Positions 22,287-32,995 of a stretch of 64,000 nt of DNA are shown here, piece after piece; position 1 is the first letter of the stretch; every line of letters begins with the position of its first letter. The notes beneath the pieces are model-generated. The model was not told where the DNA came from. It ran no database searches and saw nothing but the letters and a program-made list of their open reading frames with translations. The DNA lies in contig CBFFRQ010000068.1 in assembly GCA_965644315.1 (NCBI GenBank), forward strand, positions 186,001 to 250,000. The letters run 5' to 3'. Both the position numbers and the translations under genes were made by a program. The stretch is from Caecitellus pseudoparvulus. Its lineage: Eukaryota; Bigyra: Bicosoecida.

Positions 22287-24703
22287 ATGCAGGAGCCCGC
22301 ACCAGACCTTGCTTCGGGCGCAAGTATGGCAGCATCTTTGCCACGCGAGCCTTTGACTGAGACAGATAAAGCTGTAGCAGCTGAGGAATCAGCTGATGGT
22401 GTGGCAGCTTCTGCACATCCACCACCACGCCAAATTGGCACCCGGGGTGGTCTTGCAAAGGAGCACCGCCTTGAACTCCAGGCGCCGCGTCAGCAGCTCT
22501 CCGCTGAGCACAAACTGGAGCTCGCAGGGGCAGTGCACCGCATGCTGATCGGTGAAGATGTGAGCCTTGGCTTGCCGCATGACCTGCGTTGGCCTGTTGC
22601 AGCAGCTGCTTTCACGGGATGCATGCGCAGGAGCTAGTGGAGACTCCATTCGGGCCCCGAAAGCAAATCTACTTGGACTACACTGCTTCTGGGCGAGCTG
22701 TTGCTGGAATTGAAGACTACCTGAGAAGCGAAGTGCTCCCTGTGTACGCCAACACACATACCACCCACTCGCAGACGGGATTTCAGACCACCTTGTTCCG
22801 GCAAGAGGCCAGGGAAATGGTGGCACGAGCCGTGAACGCCAGTTCTGAAGATATCACTATTTTTGCAGGCTCCGGTGCGACGGGAGCGATGGCCGCCCTG
22901 ATCCGTGCCCTGGATTTAGCCAGAGTGCAGGACGGGTGCCCGCCTCCTCTCGTGCTCATCGGGCCCTACGCGCACCACAGCAACATACTGGGCTGGCGCG
23001 AAGCTGGCTGCATGGCAGTGATACTTCCTGAAGCCCCCGATGGGGGTCTGCACATTGGCGCTCTCGAGGCTGCCCTGCTGGCATCGTGGGGTTGCAGGGG
23101 TGGGTTGTCGACGAGCACGCCGTGCGGCAGCGAAGCGCACATCCGCGAAGCAATTGACGCAGCAGTGCATGGAACCTGGGTGATCTCTGAGGAAGAAAAG
23201 ATAAGCATCTGTGAGTGGAGTCGGGGTTTGGGGGTTCCTGTAGCCCAAAGCGACTTCGCTCCGCGGGCGCGGCGTCTGCGAATCGGGGCTATCCCAGCAG
23301 CAAGCAATGTCACAGGTGCATGCAACGACACGGTAGCTGTGACAGCCGTGCTGCACACATATGGTGCATTGGCAGTATTCGACTATGCTGCAGCTGCGCC
23401 GCACATTGGCCTGGACATGAACCCTTCCGGCCCGGTGGACTGGGAGACGCTGCAGTCTGGGGACAGCTGGCCACGCACCGCGGCTAGTGTGTTCATCGAC
23501 ACAAAGCGAGAGGGCCTGCTTCAGAAGGACGCCGCAGTCTTCTCCCCGCATAAGTTTGTTGGAGGCCCTGGAACACCAGGGGTGTTGGTGGCTAAACGCG
23601 CGATGTTCCGCAATGCCGTCCCGGTGACTCCTGGCGGGGGCACAGTGTTCTTTGTGAACAGGGAGGGTGCCCCGACGTACTTGGAGGATCCCATTGAAAG
23701 AAATGAAGGGGGCACCCCAGACATCTTGGGGAGCATCAGAGCTGGCTTGGTGCTCCGGCTGGCCTCGGAGGGCGTGGGCTACGACACAATGTCAGCCCTC
23801 GAAGGCGCCATGGACTCTGAAGCCCGCCGGCGGTGGGCAGCCCATCCAAACCTTTCTGTCTTGGGGCCCAGCCTGGAGAGTGGTTGCCCGACCGTCGGCA
23901 TCGTGTCCTTTGCCGTTCTCGCACCGGCAGCGTGGCTGCAGGCTGGAGGCGAGTGCGGCTGCACTCGCTGGAAACGGCAGCTACACTGGGGATTTGTGGC
24001 AACACTCTTGAACGACCTGTTTGGCATTCAGTGCCGTGGAGGCTGTATGTGTGCTGGCCCGTATGGGCATCAGCTGTGGAAGCTGGGTGAAGAAGACTCC
24101 CGAGCGATTCAAGCAGGCATGGAGGCAGGAGCAGAGCTGCTCCGACCCGGCTTCGTCCGCATCGCCCTTCCATTCCACTGCCCGAGGCATGTCTTTGACT
24201 TCATTTTGGATGCAGTCGAGTGGGTAGCTGACCATGGGGTTCACTTGCTGCGGCAGTACCGGCCAGATGCTGCTTCGGGCGCGTGGATCCACAGAAGCAT
24301 CGTGGGGGGATTCCGCCCTCGGCTAGCCCTGCAAAGCATGGCCTTCCACAAGGCTGGCTTTTCTTTCACCCCACAGCGAAGGTCATGGCACTCTTTTGTG
24401 GCTGCCGCTAGGGGAGGTAGTGCTGCATGCGATTCACGGTCCGATGTTCCGCCCAGCGTGGAAGCTGGCATCTTCAAGGCATACCTTCAAGTGGCCACAC
24501 TCGCGGCGGCAGAAGAGGATGGCTCGCTGTTCTCAGATGGCTACACTGCCACAGAGCTTGGGCTAGTCTCTGAGGACTTGCAGCGGCTACGGTGGTTTGT
24601 GGTTCCACAAGATGGGACTCCGGGCGCACGCCCGGCAGCAGCGGCCGGACTGGGAAACCTTCCGAGCCCTTCAACCCTTCTGGCTGTCCAAGGCCACCTA
24701 TAG
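22287..24703 (+). CDS. Class-V aminotransferase-fold PLP enzyme (cysteine desulfurase-like)
   Basis: Two exons, 22287-22559 and 22631-24703, around a 71-nt intron (GTGAGC...GCGCAG, phase 0); 781 residues. Splicing joins HRMLIGED to ELVETPFGPRKQIYLDYTAS, reproducing the family's start motif. Other motifs are YANTHTTHSQTGFQT, AGSGATGAMAALI, IGAIPAASNVTGACND, GALAVFDYAAAAPHIGLDMN, and the PLP-lysine segment AAVFSPHKFVGGPGTPGVLV with Lys in SPHKF. GGCMCAGPYGHQLW near 24043-24080 matches a later conserved motif. This is the eukaryote/bacterial csd-like subgroup, distinct from mitochondrial NFS1; its substrate is generally unassigned. A C-terminal extension of ~200 residues after 24100 is not needed for the fold. 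ATG 22326 is an alternative start. Confidence 0.85.
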
Positions 24704-25072
24704 CGTGCCTTCATAGTGTGGGATTTTGTGAATTAGGCCACAAGCTGCAAGGAAGGCGCACGAGGCTGTTGCTATCCACCCCTATGGTTGGGCCAGGCTT
24801 GCCCGAATGCACCCAGGAAAAGCCTGCTCAGAAAGCATGACCTCCTCAGCTCCTCGCCCATGCTGCAAGCTTTCTGCGCGGTTATCCTCGGCCCCTGCTG
24901 CCGAACCCTTGGGGCGTACATGCGTGGGCTGTGCGCTGGGCGTGCTGCACCAGAGCCACCCGCCCGCTACTTTCGCTGCTCCCCATAGCCATCTAGGAGG
25001 GCCTGCATCCCCGTCCGTGCGGGCTGTTTTACACCTCAGTGTTGTGTTTTGCCTGTCAATATCGCCGTTGCT
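24704..25072. other. Intergenic region, nothing recognised
   Basis: 369 bp between the PLP-enzyme stop and the PAN3 start, both on plus. It should contain the PAN3 promoter. Short frames on both strands here lack any family resemblance. Confidence 0.4.
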
Positions 25073-27229
25073 ATGGACAGGTTCAACCCACACGCGGCTG
25101 CATTCGATCCGTCAGCAGGCGTTGGGCAAGGGTGAGTGACAACAAGCACTGATTCTTCTGAAATACACGCACGCGGCATTGTGCGGGGGCAGTTCTGTGC
25201 TCCCTCTTCTCGTCATGTCTCTGTAGGCGTGTCCTGACGCTTGATGTTGCCCTTCCCGTTTGAGATGTCGTGAAACTGGGCGCCAGAGTTTCATGGTGAA
25301 ACTCCGGCGCACGTTTGCGCACGTTGATCCTCTCGCAGGAAGCCCTGGAGCACAGCCCCGCCCACTTCTGCTCCAGATCCTGCCCCACCCCGATTCAACA
25401 TTTCCGCCCCTGTTTGGAGTGGTGCTGAAGCAGAGCCGACACCCGTTCCAACGCCTGCGTCCCACTTGGCCGCACAGAGTATGGGAGGGTACGCCACTCC
25501 CATCGCGCCTGCAGCGCACGATGCCGGCGCGCGAATGACGTATGACATGTCTGTGTTTGGAATTTCTGGTGAGCGTGAAGACGGGAAGGCTTCTTCGCTG
25601 TTCACAGACGCGGTGCTGGCACCTGCCCAGCGCGTGGGTGGAATGCGCTCCCTTGCCCTGCCGGACGACTTGGCAGGCATGTATGCTGCCCATGCAGCTG
25701 CAGCGGCAGCCAGTGCACCCCCCAGTGACCCCATCAATATGGCACTTCCAGATTACTTTGTGAGGGTGCTGCCCCTAGACGAGGATCGTGGTAGGCGTCG
25801 CACAACAGGCTCACTTGGGTACCTATCTTCCGTGCTGAAGGCAACCTCCTCCCGTGACGGCTTGACCTACGCTGTGAGGCGTGTGGATGGATTGACTGCC
25901 CACAAGCCATCGCTGGTGGCCATTTTGCAGGCTTGGGGAGCCCTCAAGTCCCCACATGTCGTCCCTCTGCGCGATGCTTTTGTGGCGAGAGTCAGTGACA
26001 TGCCGGGGGCAGGGGGTGGTGCAGGCCAAGCTCTCTTCTTCGTGCATGACTACCTACCGGGTGCGGTATCAATTGCTGAACGTGTAGTAGGGGCGGGGCA
26101 GCCTGGAGCGCCCTCGACCCCTGCTCTGCCAGAGTCGGTGTTGTGGATGTGGGCTTGCCAGTTAGCACTTGGGCTGAAGGCTGTGCACGCGGCAGGCCTG
26201 GCCCTCCGATGCATCAACGCGGCCCACGTGCTCATTGGTGAATTCCAGCGTGTGCGCTTCGCTTGTGCAGGGGTGATGGATGTTCTGGAAGTTGAATCTC
26301 CCTCCACACGGGCGGAGCAGCAGGCAGCCGATGTCGCTGCTCTTGGACGCCTGCTGCTGTCAATGTCAGTGCGGTGGGATGTGCAAGCTGCACCCACAGC
26401 CAGCCAAGAAGAGGCGTCAGCTGTGGCCATGGCAGCCGCACAGAAGACCTACTCTGCTGCCTGGGTGCAGATGTTGCAAGCAGCATTGGAACCGTCTTGC
26501 ACTGCAGCAGCTCTCGTTGTTCAGCTAGCTCCCGCGATGGCAGCGTCATTAGACACGGCATTTGCACAGGCTGATGGCCTCCATGCTGCTCTGGCTGCAT
26601 CGCAGTCGTCAGCGAGGCTTTTCCGCACAGCTGTGAAGCTCGGGCAGATCACGGAGCGCCCGGAGCATGCCGGAGACCCTGCTTGGTCTGACACAGGGCC
26701 TCGTTACGCCCTGAAACTCTTCAGAGACTTTGTCTTTCACCAGGTGGATGAGAGCGGGCGCCCTGTGTTGGACGCTGCACATGTGGTTGAGAGCTTGACC
26801 CGGCTGGACCTTGGGGACCGTACGCCGGTGCTTCTGTCTTCCCGGGATGGAGAAAACCTGCTGGTTGCATCGTATGAGACCCTGCGGCGCAACATGAACG
26901 AGGCGTACAATTCCCTAGCTAGCACAGCCGCTGGTCCTTCTGTTGATGCAATGGCAGCGGCAGCTGGGCAAGAGGCGCGGGCTGCACGGGTTCGGGAGCG
27001 AGCAGCCATGCACAGCTTGAGCACTGCACATGCTCAGGGTATGCCTCCATTCGCGCAGCCAACCAGGCAGGTGCCTTTTGGTCAACGTCCTGCAGTTCCT
27101 GGGGTTATACAGATGCCCCAGAGCTTCCAGCGGCCCCCCAACGTCCCTGCCCAGATTCCCATTCAACCTGGCCCAGCTGCAGGTGCCGCCCCGCGCTTCA
27201 ACACGGGTGCACCGGCTTTCCAGGGCTGA
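25073..27229 (+). CDS. PAN3: PAN3, poly(A)-nuclease deadenylation complex subunit
   Basis: PAN3 is the pseudokinase adaptor that brings the PAN2 nuclease to poly(A)-binding protein and mRNA tails. Two exons, 25073-25131 and 25339-27229, with a 207-nt intron (GTGAGT...CTCGCAG, phase 2), give 649 residues. Exon 1 encodes MDRFNPHAAAFDPSAG, a good match to the PAM2 motif that binds the PABP MLLE domain. The middle is a kinase-like domain without catalytic motifs: no HRD or DFG is visible, as expected of PAN3. The C-terminal knob is diagnostic: RLFRTAVKLGQITERPEH, RYALKLFRDFVFHQVDESGR, PVLDAAHVVESLTRLDLG and LLSSRDGENLLVASYETLRR. A Pro/Gln-rich tail of ~80 residues follows. No N-terminal CCCH zinc finger is seen. 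The stop is 36 bp from the stop of the convergent channel gene. Confidence 0.9.
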
Positions 27230-27265
27230 TACTCTGCCAATTCAGCCACGTTTGCATTGTGCCCT

Positions 27266-30200
27266 TCAACCCTCGCTGCTGACATCGGCTTCATCGCATT
27301 GGGCCAGCTGGCAAATGCCACCGTCCAGGTCTTCCTCGATGACGCCAGCATCGGGTGTCACCGATGACAAACCCTGGGACCGAGGTGGCCCAACGGAGAG
27401 CATGCGCTCAGGAGCGCCCCTTCCTTGCGCTCTGTGGTGGGTGCAGTGCTGAGACTGAGAGTCAGCAGGCGCCAGCTGCCCCGCCTCAGCGAGAGCGGCT
27501 TCGTGTGCAGACGGCCAAGCAGGAATCACCTCGCGAGCTAGCGCTGCGCCCCCTGAGATATGCCCTGAAAGGTGCAGTCGCTTCGCAGATCTCGAGTGGG
27601 TCATGGCTCGCCTGGCTGTGTTTGCCCGCAGAAGGACATGACGGGTAGAAGTGGCAGCCCCCCTTGCGGCCTCTCCCAGAGCAACTTGCTGTGCTGCGTG
27701 GGCGGCAGCACCTGAGCCCATCTGCACCAAAGACAACAACTTCACATCCGAAATGCTCATTGACAGCCCAAATACTGCAGCATACTCCGGGTGCGCTTCC
27801 ATTTCGTACGATATCAAGCCAGACATGGTGGCCGGTCCGGACGCTCCAGCAGCTTGCTCTTGTGCCGCTTCCAGCCCTCCAGCATCTTGAATAATGGAAC
27901 TCAAACGCTCATACTCTTCTTCCAACGCATCAAGATCCTCATCAATGCGAGCAATCTCGTTTTGTAGTGCGCCAACACTGGCTTTGAAGCCCTGCAAGCT
28001 GCGCTGCAGCCTGGCACGCTCAGCCTCACTTGCCTCGTCTGTTGGGGCACCCTCAAGCTCAAGTAGCTGCCGCTTGGCTGCCAAGATGTACGCCGTTTGT
28101 CGAGCTTCTTCCCCACGAGCATCATCTTGCTGTGCCACCAGCGCATCCCCATGCTCCTCTACGAGCGCGATCGAGTCGAGCGCAGCGTGCACATCCTCAG
28201 AGCCGGGCGCCCGGTCCCGCGAGTGAACGAAGTCATGCGCCTTGGTATACCACTCCCATAAGTGGCCTTTTCCGCGTGCTAGCAATGACTGTTTTCCTTC
28301 AGCAATGACCCCATCGACGTCACTTGCAGGGATAGCCTGCCAGTACAACGGAAGGGCGCGGCGAAGCTTTACCTTCTGGGGGCAGCACCGCACGAGCACC
28401 GTCAAGAGCTGAACAAGCACATCGAAGAAGAAAGCTTTGAACACGAGACCAAGCACCAGAAGGATGCTTGCAAAAAACATTATGAAGCCGGCTGTCGTCG
28501 CGACCCGCTCGCTTAGGTTGAACTGATCACTGCCAATGGCCTGCAGGGAGGTCAAGCCCATGGATGCTGCAGAAGACAGGGACGAAAAGCTGGACGGCAG
28601 GGATCCATTGGAGGAAGCCAAGGTGTCAACGGCTTTGGACACGGCATCTGTGGGGGGGAATATGCTCGGGTTGCTCAGCACCCACATGCCCACCAGCAAG
28701 TGAGACAGGGCTGCAAGCGGCAGCAGCTGGGACATGGCGAGGGGGAGACGAAATGAAAAGCTTGGAGGGCGCTTATAGCAGTGGATGAAGAAGACAAGAT
28801 CGCACAGGAAAGTCAAGGAGATCATGGTGCAGGCAATAGGGAGCAAAAGCGGGATGGCCGTGGAGTACGTTAGCGCCACAAACATGGTCGTCAGCAGCTG
28901 CGCGTAGCGCTCATCAATGGCCATGCTGGGCCCTTCAAATAGCTTGTTAAAGTCTACTTGGGTCACTGTATCAGTGCGGCTGCTGTTGGAGGTGCATCCC
29001 CGATCCCGGCAGAGTGCGAAGCGGCGCATGAACACACGAGCAAGGACGGACAGCTGGGGCGTGACAGTCATGAGCAGCATGGTGATTGTGATGGCCACAC
29101 CAACACTCAAGTACCAGTCCTCTTCAAAGTCCCGGTGCGCGCCCCAGCCCAGAACCCACACTGCGTCGTCAAAGTGAGAGTTCACAAGCAGCACAATGAG
29201 TCCGGTGTTGACGACCTGAAAACCAAACAGCTTCAAGGCGGACGATTGTAGGCGACTGCCTCTCGATCGCCGGCCCTCCAGGTTCACTAGGAAGGATATA
29301 ATTGGCCGTGTTGCTGAGTTCAGCGCCAGGGTGAGCAGTGCCACACCGTATGTGATGCCCTGCACAGACAGAAACGTCTCCAACCAGTCCCAACACAAGG
29401 CCTCATGGCGCACGCCTTCAGGGAAGGGGAGGGTGAACATGTAGTTTTGAAGGGCAAGTGGGTTTGTAGAGTGGTTTGACAAGAGGGCCTTGCAGAAACA
29501 CTCCAACCGGCCAGCCTGCGTCTCGTTCCCAAACTGCGCAGCGTACGTCGGCGATGCCAGCAGCTCGTCATGCACGACGGCCTGCACATTTCCTGGGTCG
29601 GGGAACTGGTCACACTGGACAGACGGAAACTTCCGTTGTGTTGACCTCTTTTCCTCCTCGAGAACGAAAATCAACAAGAACACGCCGAGCAGCAGGGCGA
29701 GGGTGATGAGGCTGGTGGCAGCCTGCCGCACCCGCCGCTCGAACTTGGACGTGTTCACGTTCTCCCATACGATGTCGCTGGGCTCAGGGGCCCCTTTGCA
29801 CGCCGGTGCGAAGTAGTCATACTTTCTGCCCATGACCGCCACAGACTTCCCGCGTGCAGCGGCAGTTTTCAGGGCCGCATCCCCCCCACGCCGGATGATG
29901 CTCTGCCTCAGGCAGCACCTAGCGAGCGGGTTTCGTGTGAACTCCCGCTTTGCGCGCAAGGCTCCTTCCGAACTCTCAAAGGTCACGTAGGCACACTGAG
30001 CCACCGCCTTGTGTGGAGCTGGTGAGCCTTTCTCGCCCGCTCCGTTGCCACCCGCTCCGTGCATGGCTTCCCTGATTGCGCTGTCAACTTCTCGGACCTG
30101 CTGCACGAGCTTGAGCATTTTCTGGTAGGCATGATTTGCTTCGGCATTTGGCAGGCCACGGAGCCGTCTGCAACAGCCTTGGGGCATCTTACCTGCCCTG

Positions 30201-32036
30201 TGCATGGCTTCCAGTGCAGAGAAGGTCTCCGTGCCCTCGGTGCGGATGAGGTGCAGCTTCTCCACCGCCTCAAGTTCATACACGAGCTTGCCTCGTTCCG
30301 CGTGAAGCTGCAGCAAGTTGCTGCCTGCCATGCCAAAGTTTATGTCCACAACCCTCACTTGCTGGGGTTGTCGCTCTGTGGGACCCTGACCTTGCCCAGC
30401 CTCGCCGACTGTCGTCGGCACTGGGGGCGTGCTGGACAGGTGCTTTTCCAGAAACTCCTTGAGGTCTGCAGCCAAGACATCAACATCGTCATGTGCTGGA
30501 AGGGAGGGAAGAAAGACAGTGAAGTCTGACGCGGACATGTTCTCTTTCATCGTGCCCTCAGTCTTCTCCCAGACTGCAAGATTGCGGACGAGGTACAGGA
30601 ACACGACTATGCCAATCACGTCAAGAACAGCAAGCGTTCCGGAAATATCAGCTTTAGTTGACTTTCCCCACCATCCCAGGTCCACTTCCTGTGCGTAACA
30701 AGTCGCAACAACGACCAAGCGCTTGTTGGCTTCAACAGTGCAGTCTTCCAAGCCAGACCCTTCCCCCAACAGAGTGGAGTTGAAGGCTGCTCCACAGAAC
30801 AGACCATCACCTTCGTCGATCAACGTGAGACCGCTCTCCGTGTTACAATCTTCCGCTGTCTTCACCTTCCAAGAGTGCACGTGCCCGCTTCGGGGAGTCA
30901 GCGTACAACTCTCTTGTCCGAGGCAGACACGGGAGGCAATGAGCTGCGCATTCATGGACGCGCAATGCACCACCCCGTCGCTGCTTATGTTTGCAAAGGT
31001 GATGTCCAGATCACTGAAACTGGGCAGACCTCCGCCATCTTGGACAGCAGCGCAGCATGCGTCCCCGAAAAAGCTCCTGCCACTCGGAAGGTGCACCCGG
31101 CGAGACTCGCTCAAGTACGGAAAGGTCGTCGTGCAGCGGGGAGCTGGTGTCTGTTCAAACGGGCACCCGCAGTGTCCGGCTATGTCGCCAAAGTACGCTT
31201 CAATGCTGCCAATTTGGGCACCATCAGGGCACCCAACGTGCACCGTCGAGTCGAGAATGCCCGCTGAAACTGACACAGTACCAGCTGTCCCCGTCGTGTC
31301 GCCTGAATCTGCACCTGCTGGTTCGAACTGAGAAGAGCACTCTGTGTAGCCTTGGCCCAGGTTGCCGACCGTCAGCCGCGCAAGTGCTTGGGCGTCTGAT
31401 ACGACGTTGTCCTGCAGGCCATCGGCGTTGTAGAAGACAATGAACGCAGGCAGGCTCAACAGAGTTAGGCCGAAGAACACGAGGGCCATGTACTTCATGA
31501 ACTTGAACATGAGCGCAAGCCCCACGCCATAGGGCATGAAAGCGGACTGCTCCCGTGCTCCAAAAAGGTCAACCTTGTCCAAGCAGTCGTCTTCCTCGCC
31601 TTCAGCGGCGGCCGTGAGCTCCATGGTTCCGCAGGCTGAGCAGCGCTGCTTCTCGTGTGGCCTGCTGGCACAGATGGGGTGGCAGCCCACCCTTAAGTCC
31701 CAAAAGCCATGCTTGGACAGCGAGGTGACGAGTCGGCCTTGCCTCTCAACAGCCCGCACAAGCCTCGGGTGCGTGCTGCCAACGTGCTTCAGTGCCTGAA
31801 AACGGTGCCGAAACGCAGAAGTACAGCGGCTGATTGAGCACACGCAACCGGCAGCCCAAGCCTGTTGCAGGACCAACTTTAGGACACTCAGGGTCACATC
31901 GTACCTTTGTCACAGACACATGCTGCACTGCTGCCGGTTTGCCTTGAAAGTACAGCCCAGCCCTGAGCTCCTCGCTGGCCGGTTGACTTGGACGTGAGCG
32001 GGCGGTCTCAGTCCGCCGAGGCGCGGCCAGCTCCAT
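27266..32036 (-). CDS. OSCA/CSC1-like ion channel with a SUEL-type lectin domain in its first extracellular loop
   Basis: Two exons, 32036-31905 and 31795-27266, with a 109-nt intron (GTACGA...TTTCAG, phase 0), encode 1553 residues. The first helix is MKYMALVFFGLTLLSLPAFI (about 31500-31430). A large extracellular loop follows, holding a Cys-rich domain at about 31245-30695: VHVGCPDGAQIGSIEAYFGD, HCGCPF, VCLGQESCTLTPRS and KRLVVVATCYA, matching the pattern of SUEL/rhamnose-binding lectins. After the second helix come a cytosolic RNA-recognition-like/coiled segment and the motif APEPSDIVWENVNTSKFERR, typical of OSCA/TMEM63 channels, followed by about eight or nine helices to 28390. The C-terminal ~370 residues are cytosolic with a coiled coil near 28050-27890. 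OSCA proteins are mechanically or osmotically gated cation channels; gating here is inferred. Confidence 0.82.
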
Positions 32037-32348
32037 GGTCACAAACACCAGGCCTTGTACCGCACTGGCTGCAATTCGTTCATGATGCTTCGTTGTATGA
32101 GTCGTGGGCTTTCATTTGCTGCAGGAGTGTAGGTGCTGGGCCTCAGACTCCTGGTCCAGCTGCGAAGCCTGCCGGGGTCAAGGGGGGGAGGGGGGTGACC
32201 GAGTCAAAGAACCACCACAAAACACATCCCTTACGACTCTCCCCCACTGAAGACTCCCAGTACCTCTTTAGCTTGTTCGGCACCAGCTCCAGTGGCCGCT
32301 GTCGTGTGCGGAAATTGACCAGGGTGGCAAGCAGAAGAAGAAATCACC
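32037..32348. promoter_or_regulatory. Divergent intergenic region between channel gene and small protein gene
   Basis: 312 bp between divergent starts, expected to hold both promoters. A G-rich run (AAGGGGGGGAGGGGGG type) is at about 32180-32198. No other named element was seen. Confidence 0.35.
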
Positions 32349-32606
32349 ATGCAGCGCATCATCCAGCAGCTTGTGGACCGAGTGCTTGTCGACTACCTTG
32401 CTCAGACTGCATTGTTCAGGGGGCTCGCCTCAAGGGCCGTAAACGCGAAGAAGACCGCTGCTGAGCGCTCCGTGCAAGCCGCCATGGACAGCCGCGTTGC
32501 TGCCGGAGAAGCAGGCCAACAAGCCACCTCGTTCCTGTCCAAGATGAAAGACGAGTTGATGAAGCTGGATGACCAGTTGGAAAAGGCGGCACGGAACGGA
32601 AGGTGA
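32349..32606 (+). CDS. Small hypothetical protein, 85 residues
   Basis: A single-exon frame beginning in good context (ATCACCATGC) and placed just downstream of a divergent promoter. The product is helical and charged: an amphipathic N-terminus (MQRIIQQLVDRVLVDYLAQT), then FRGLASRAVNAKK, and a C-terminal helix SFLSKMKDELMKLDDQLEKA. The amphipathic, Asp/Arg-balanced N-terminus and lack of a signal peptide suggest a small soluble or mitochondrial-associated protein, but I do not recognise the family. Conserved small proteins of this layout occur in plants and protists, which is only a loose similarity. It is credible as a gene because no larger frame overlaps it and its composition is not a shadow of another gene. 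Confidence 0.5.
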   Translation: MQRIIQQLVDRVLVDYLAQTALFRGLASRAVNAKKTAAERSVQAAMDSRVAAGEAGQQATSFLSKMKDELMKLDDQLEKAARNGR

Positions 32607-32995
32607 TGGGTATGGGCGTGCAGGGGTTGAGGAGCTGGGTCTTCTTTCGGCTTGATTCCTCAGCGCGTGTTTCGCTGGCCCAAAGTGGACCTTGTGGTGG
32701 GAGAGCCGCCTGGCTCATCATGGGGAGCGGACTCCCCTGACTTCGGCGCAAATGCGCCTGTGTGTGCCTGCTTGGTTAAAATGAACTGCTGATTCAAGAG
32801 AGACTAGGGGGGCGGCGCTCTCGTTCGTTCGGTTGATGCGGACGCGCATTCAGACTCAAGCTCAAACCAAACCCACTTGAATGAAGTCGTGACCTGCCCT
32901 GAGGCGATTACCGCTGGCCAGCATTTTGAGGAATATCGATGTGAGCTCCTCATTTTCTGGGTTTGTGGCCTTCGGCCGCCTCCAACACGCCACTG
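32607..32995. other. Intergenic region, nothing firm
   Basis: 389 bp between two plus-strand genes. A GATGTGAGCTCC donor-like site at about 32938-32949 could mark an upstream exon of the next gene, but no ATG-started exon fits. Otherwise nothing was recognised. Confidence 0.35.
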
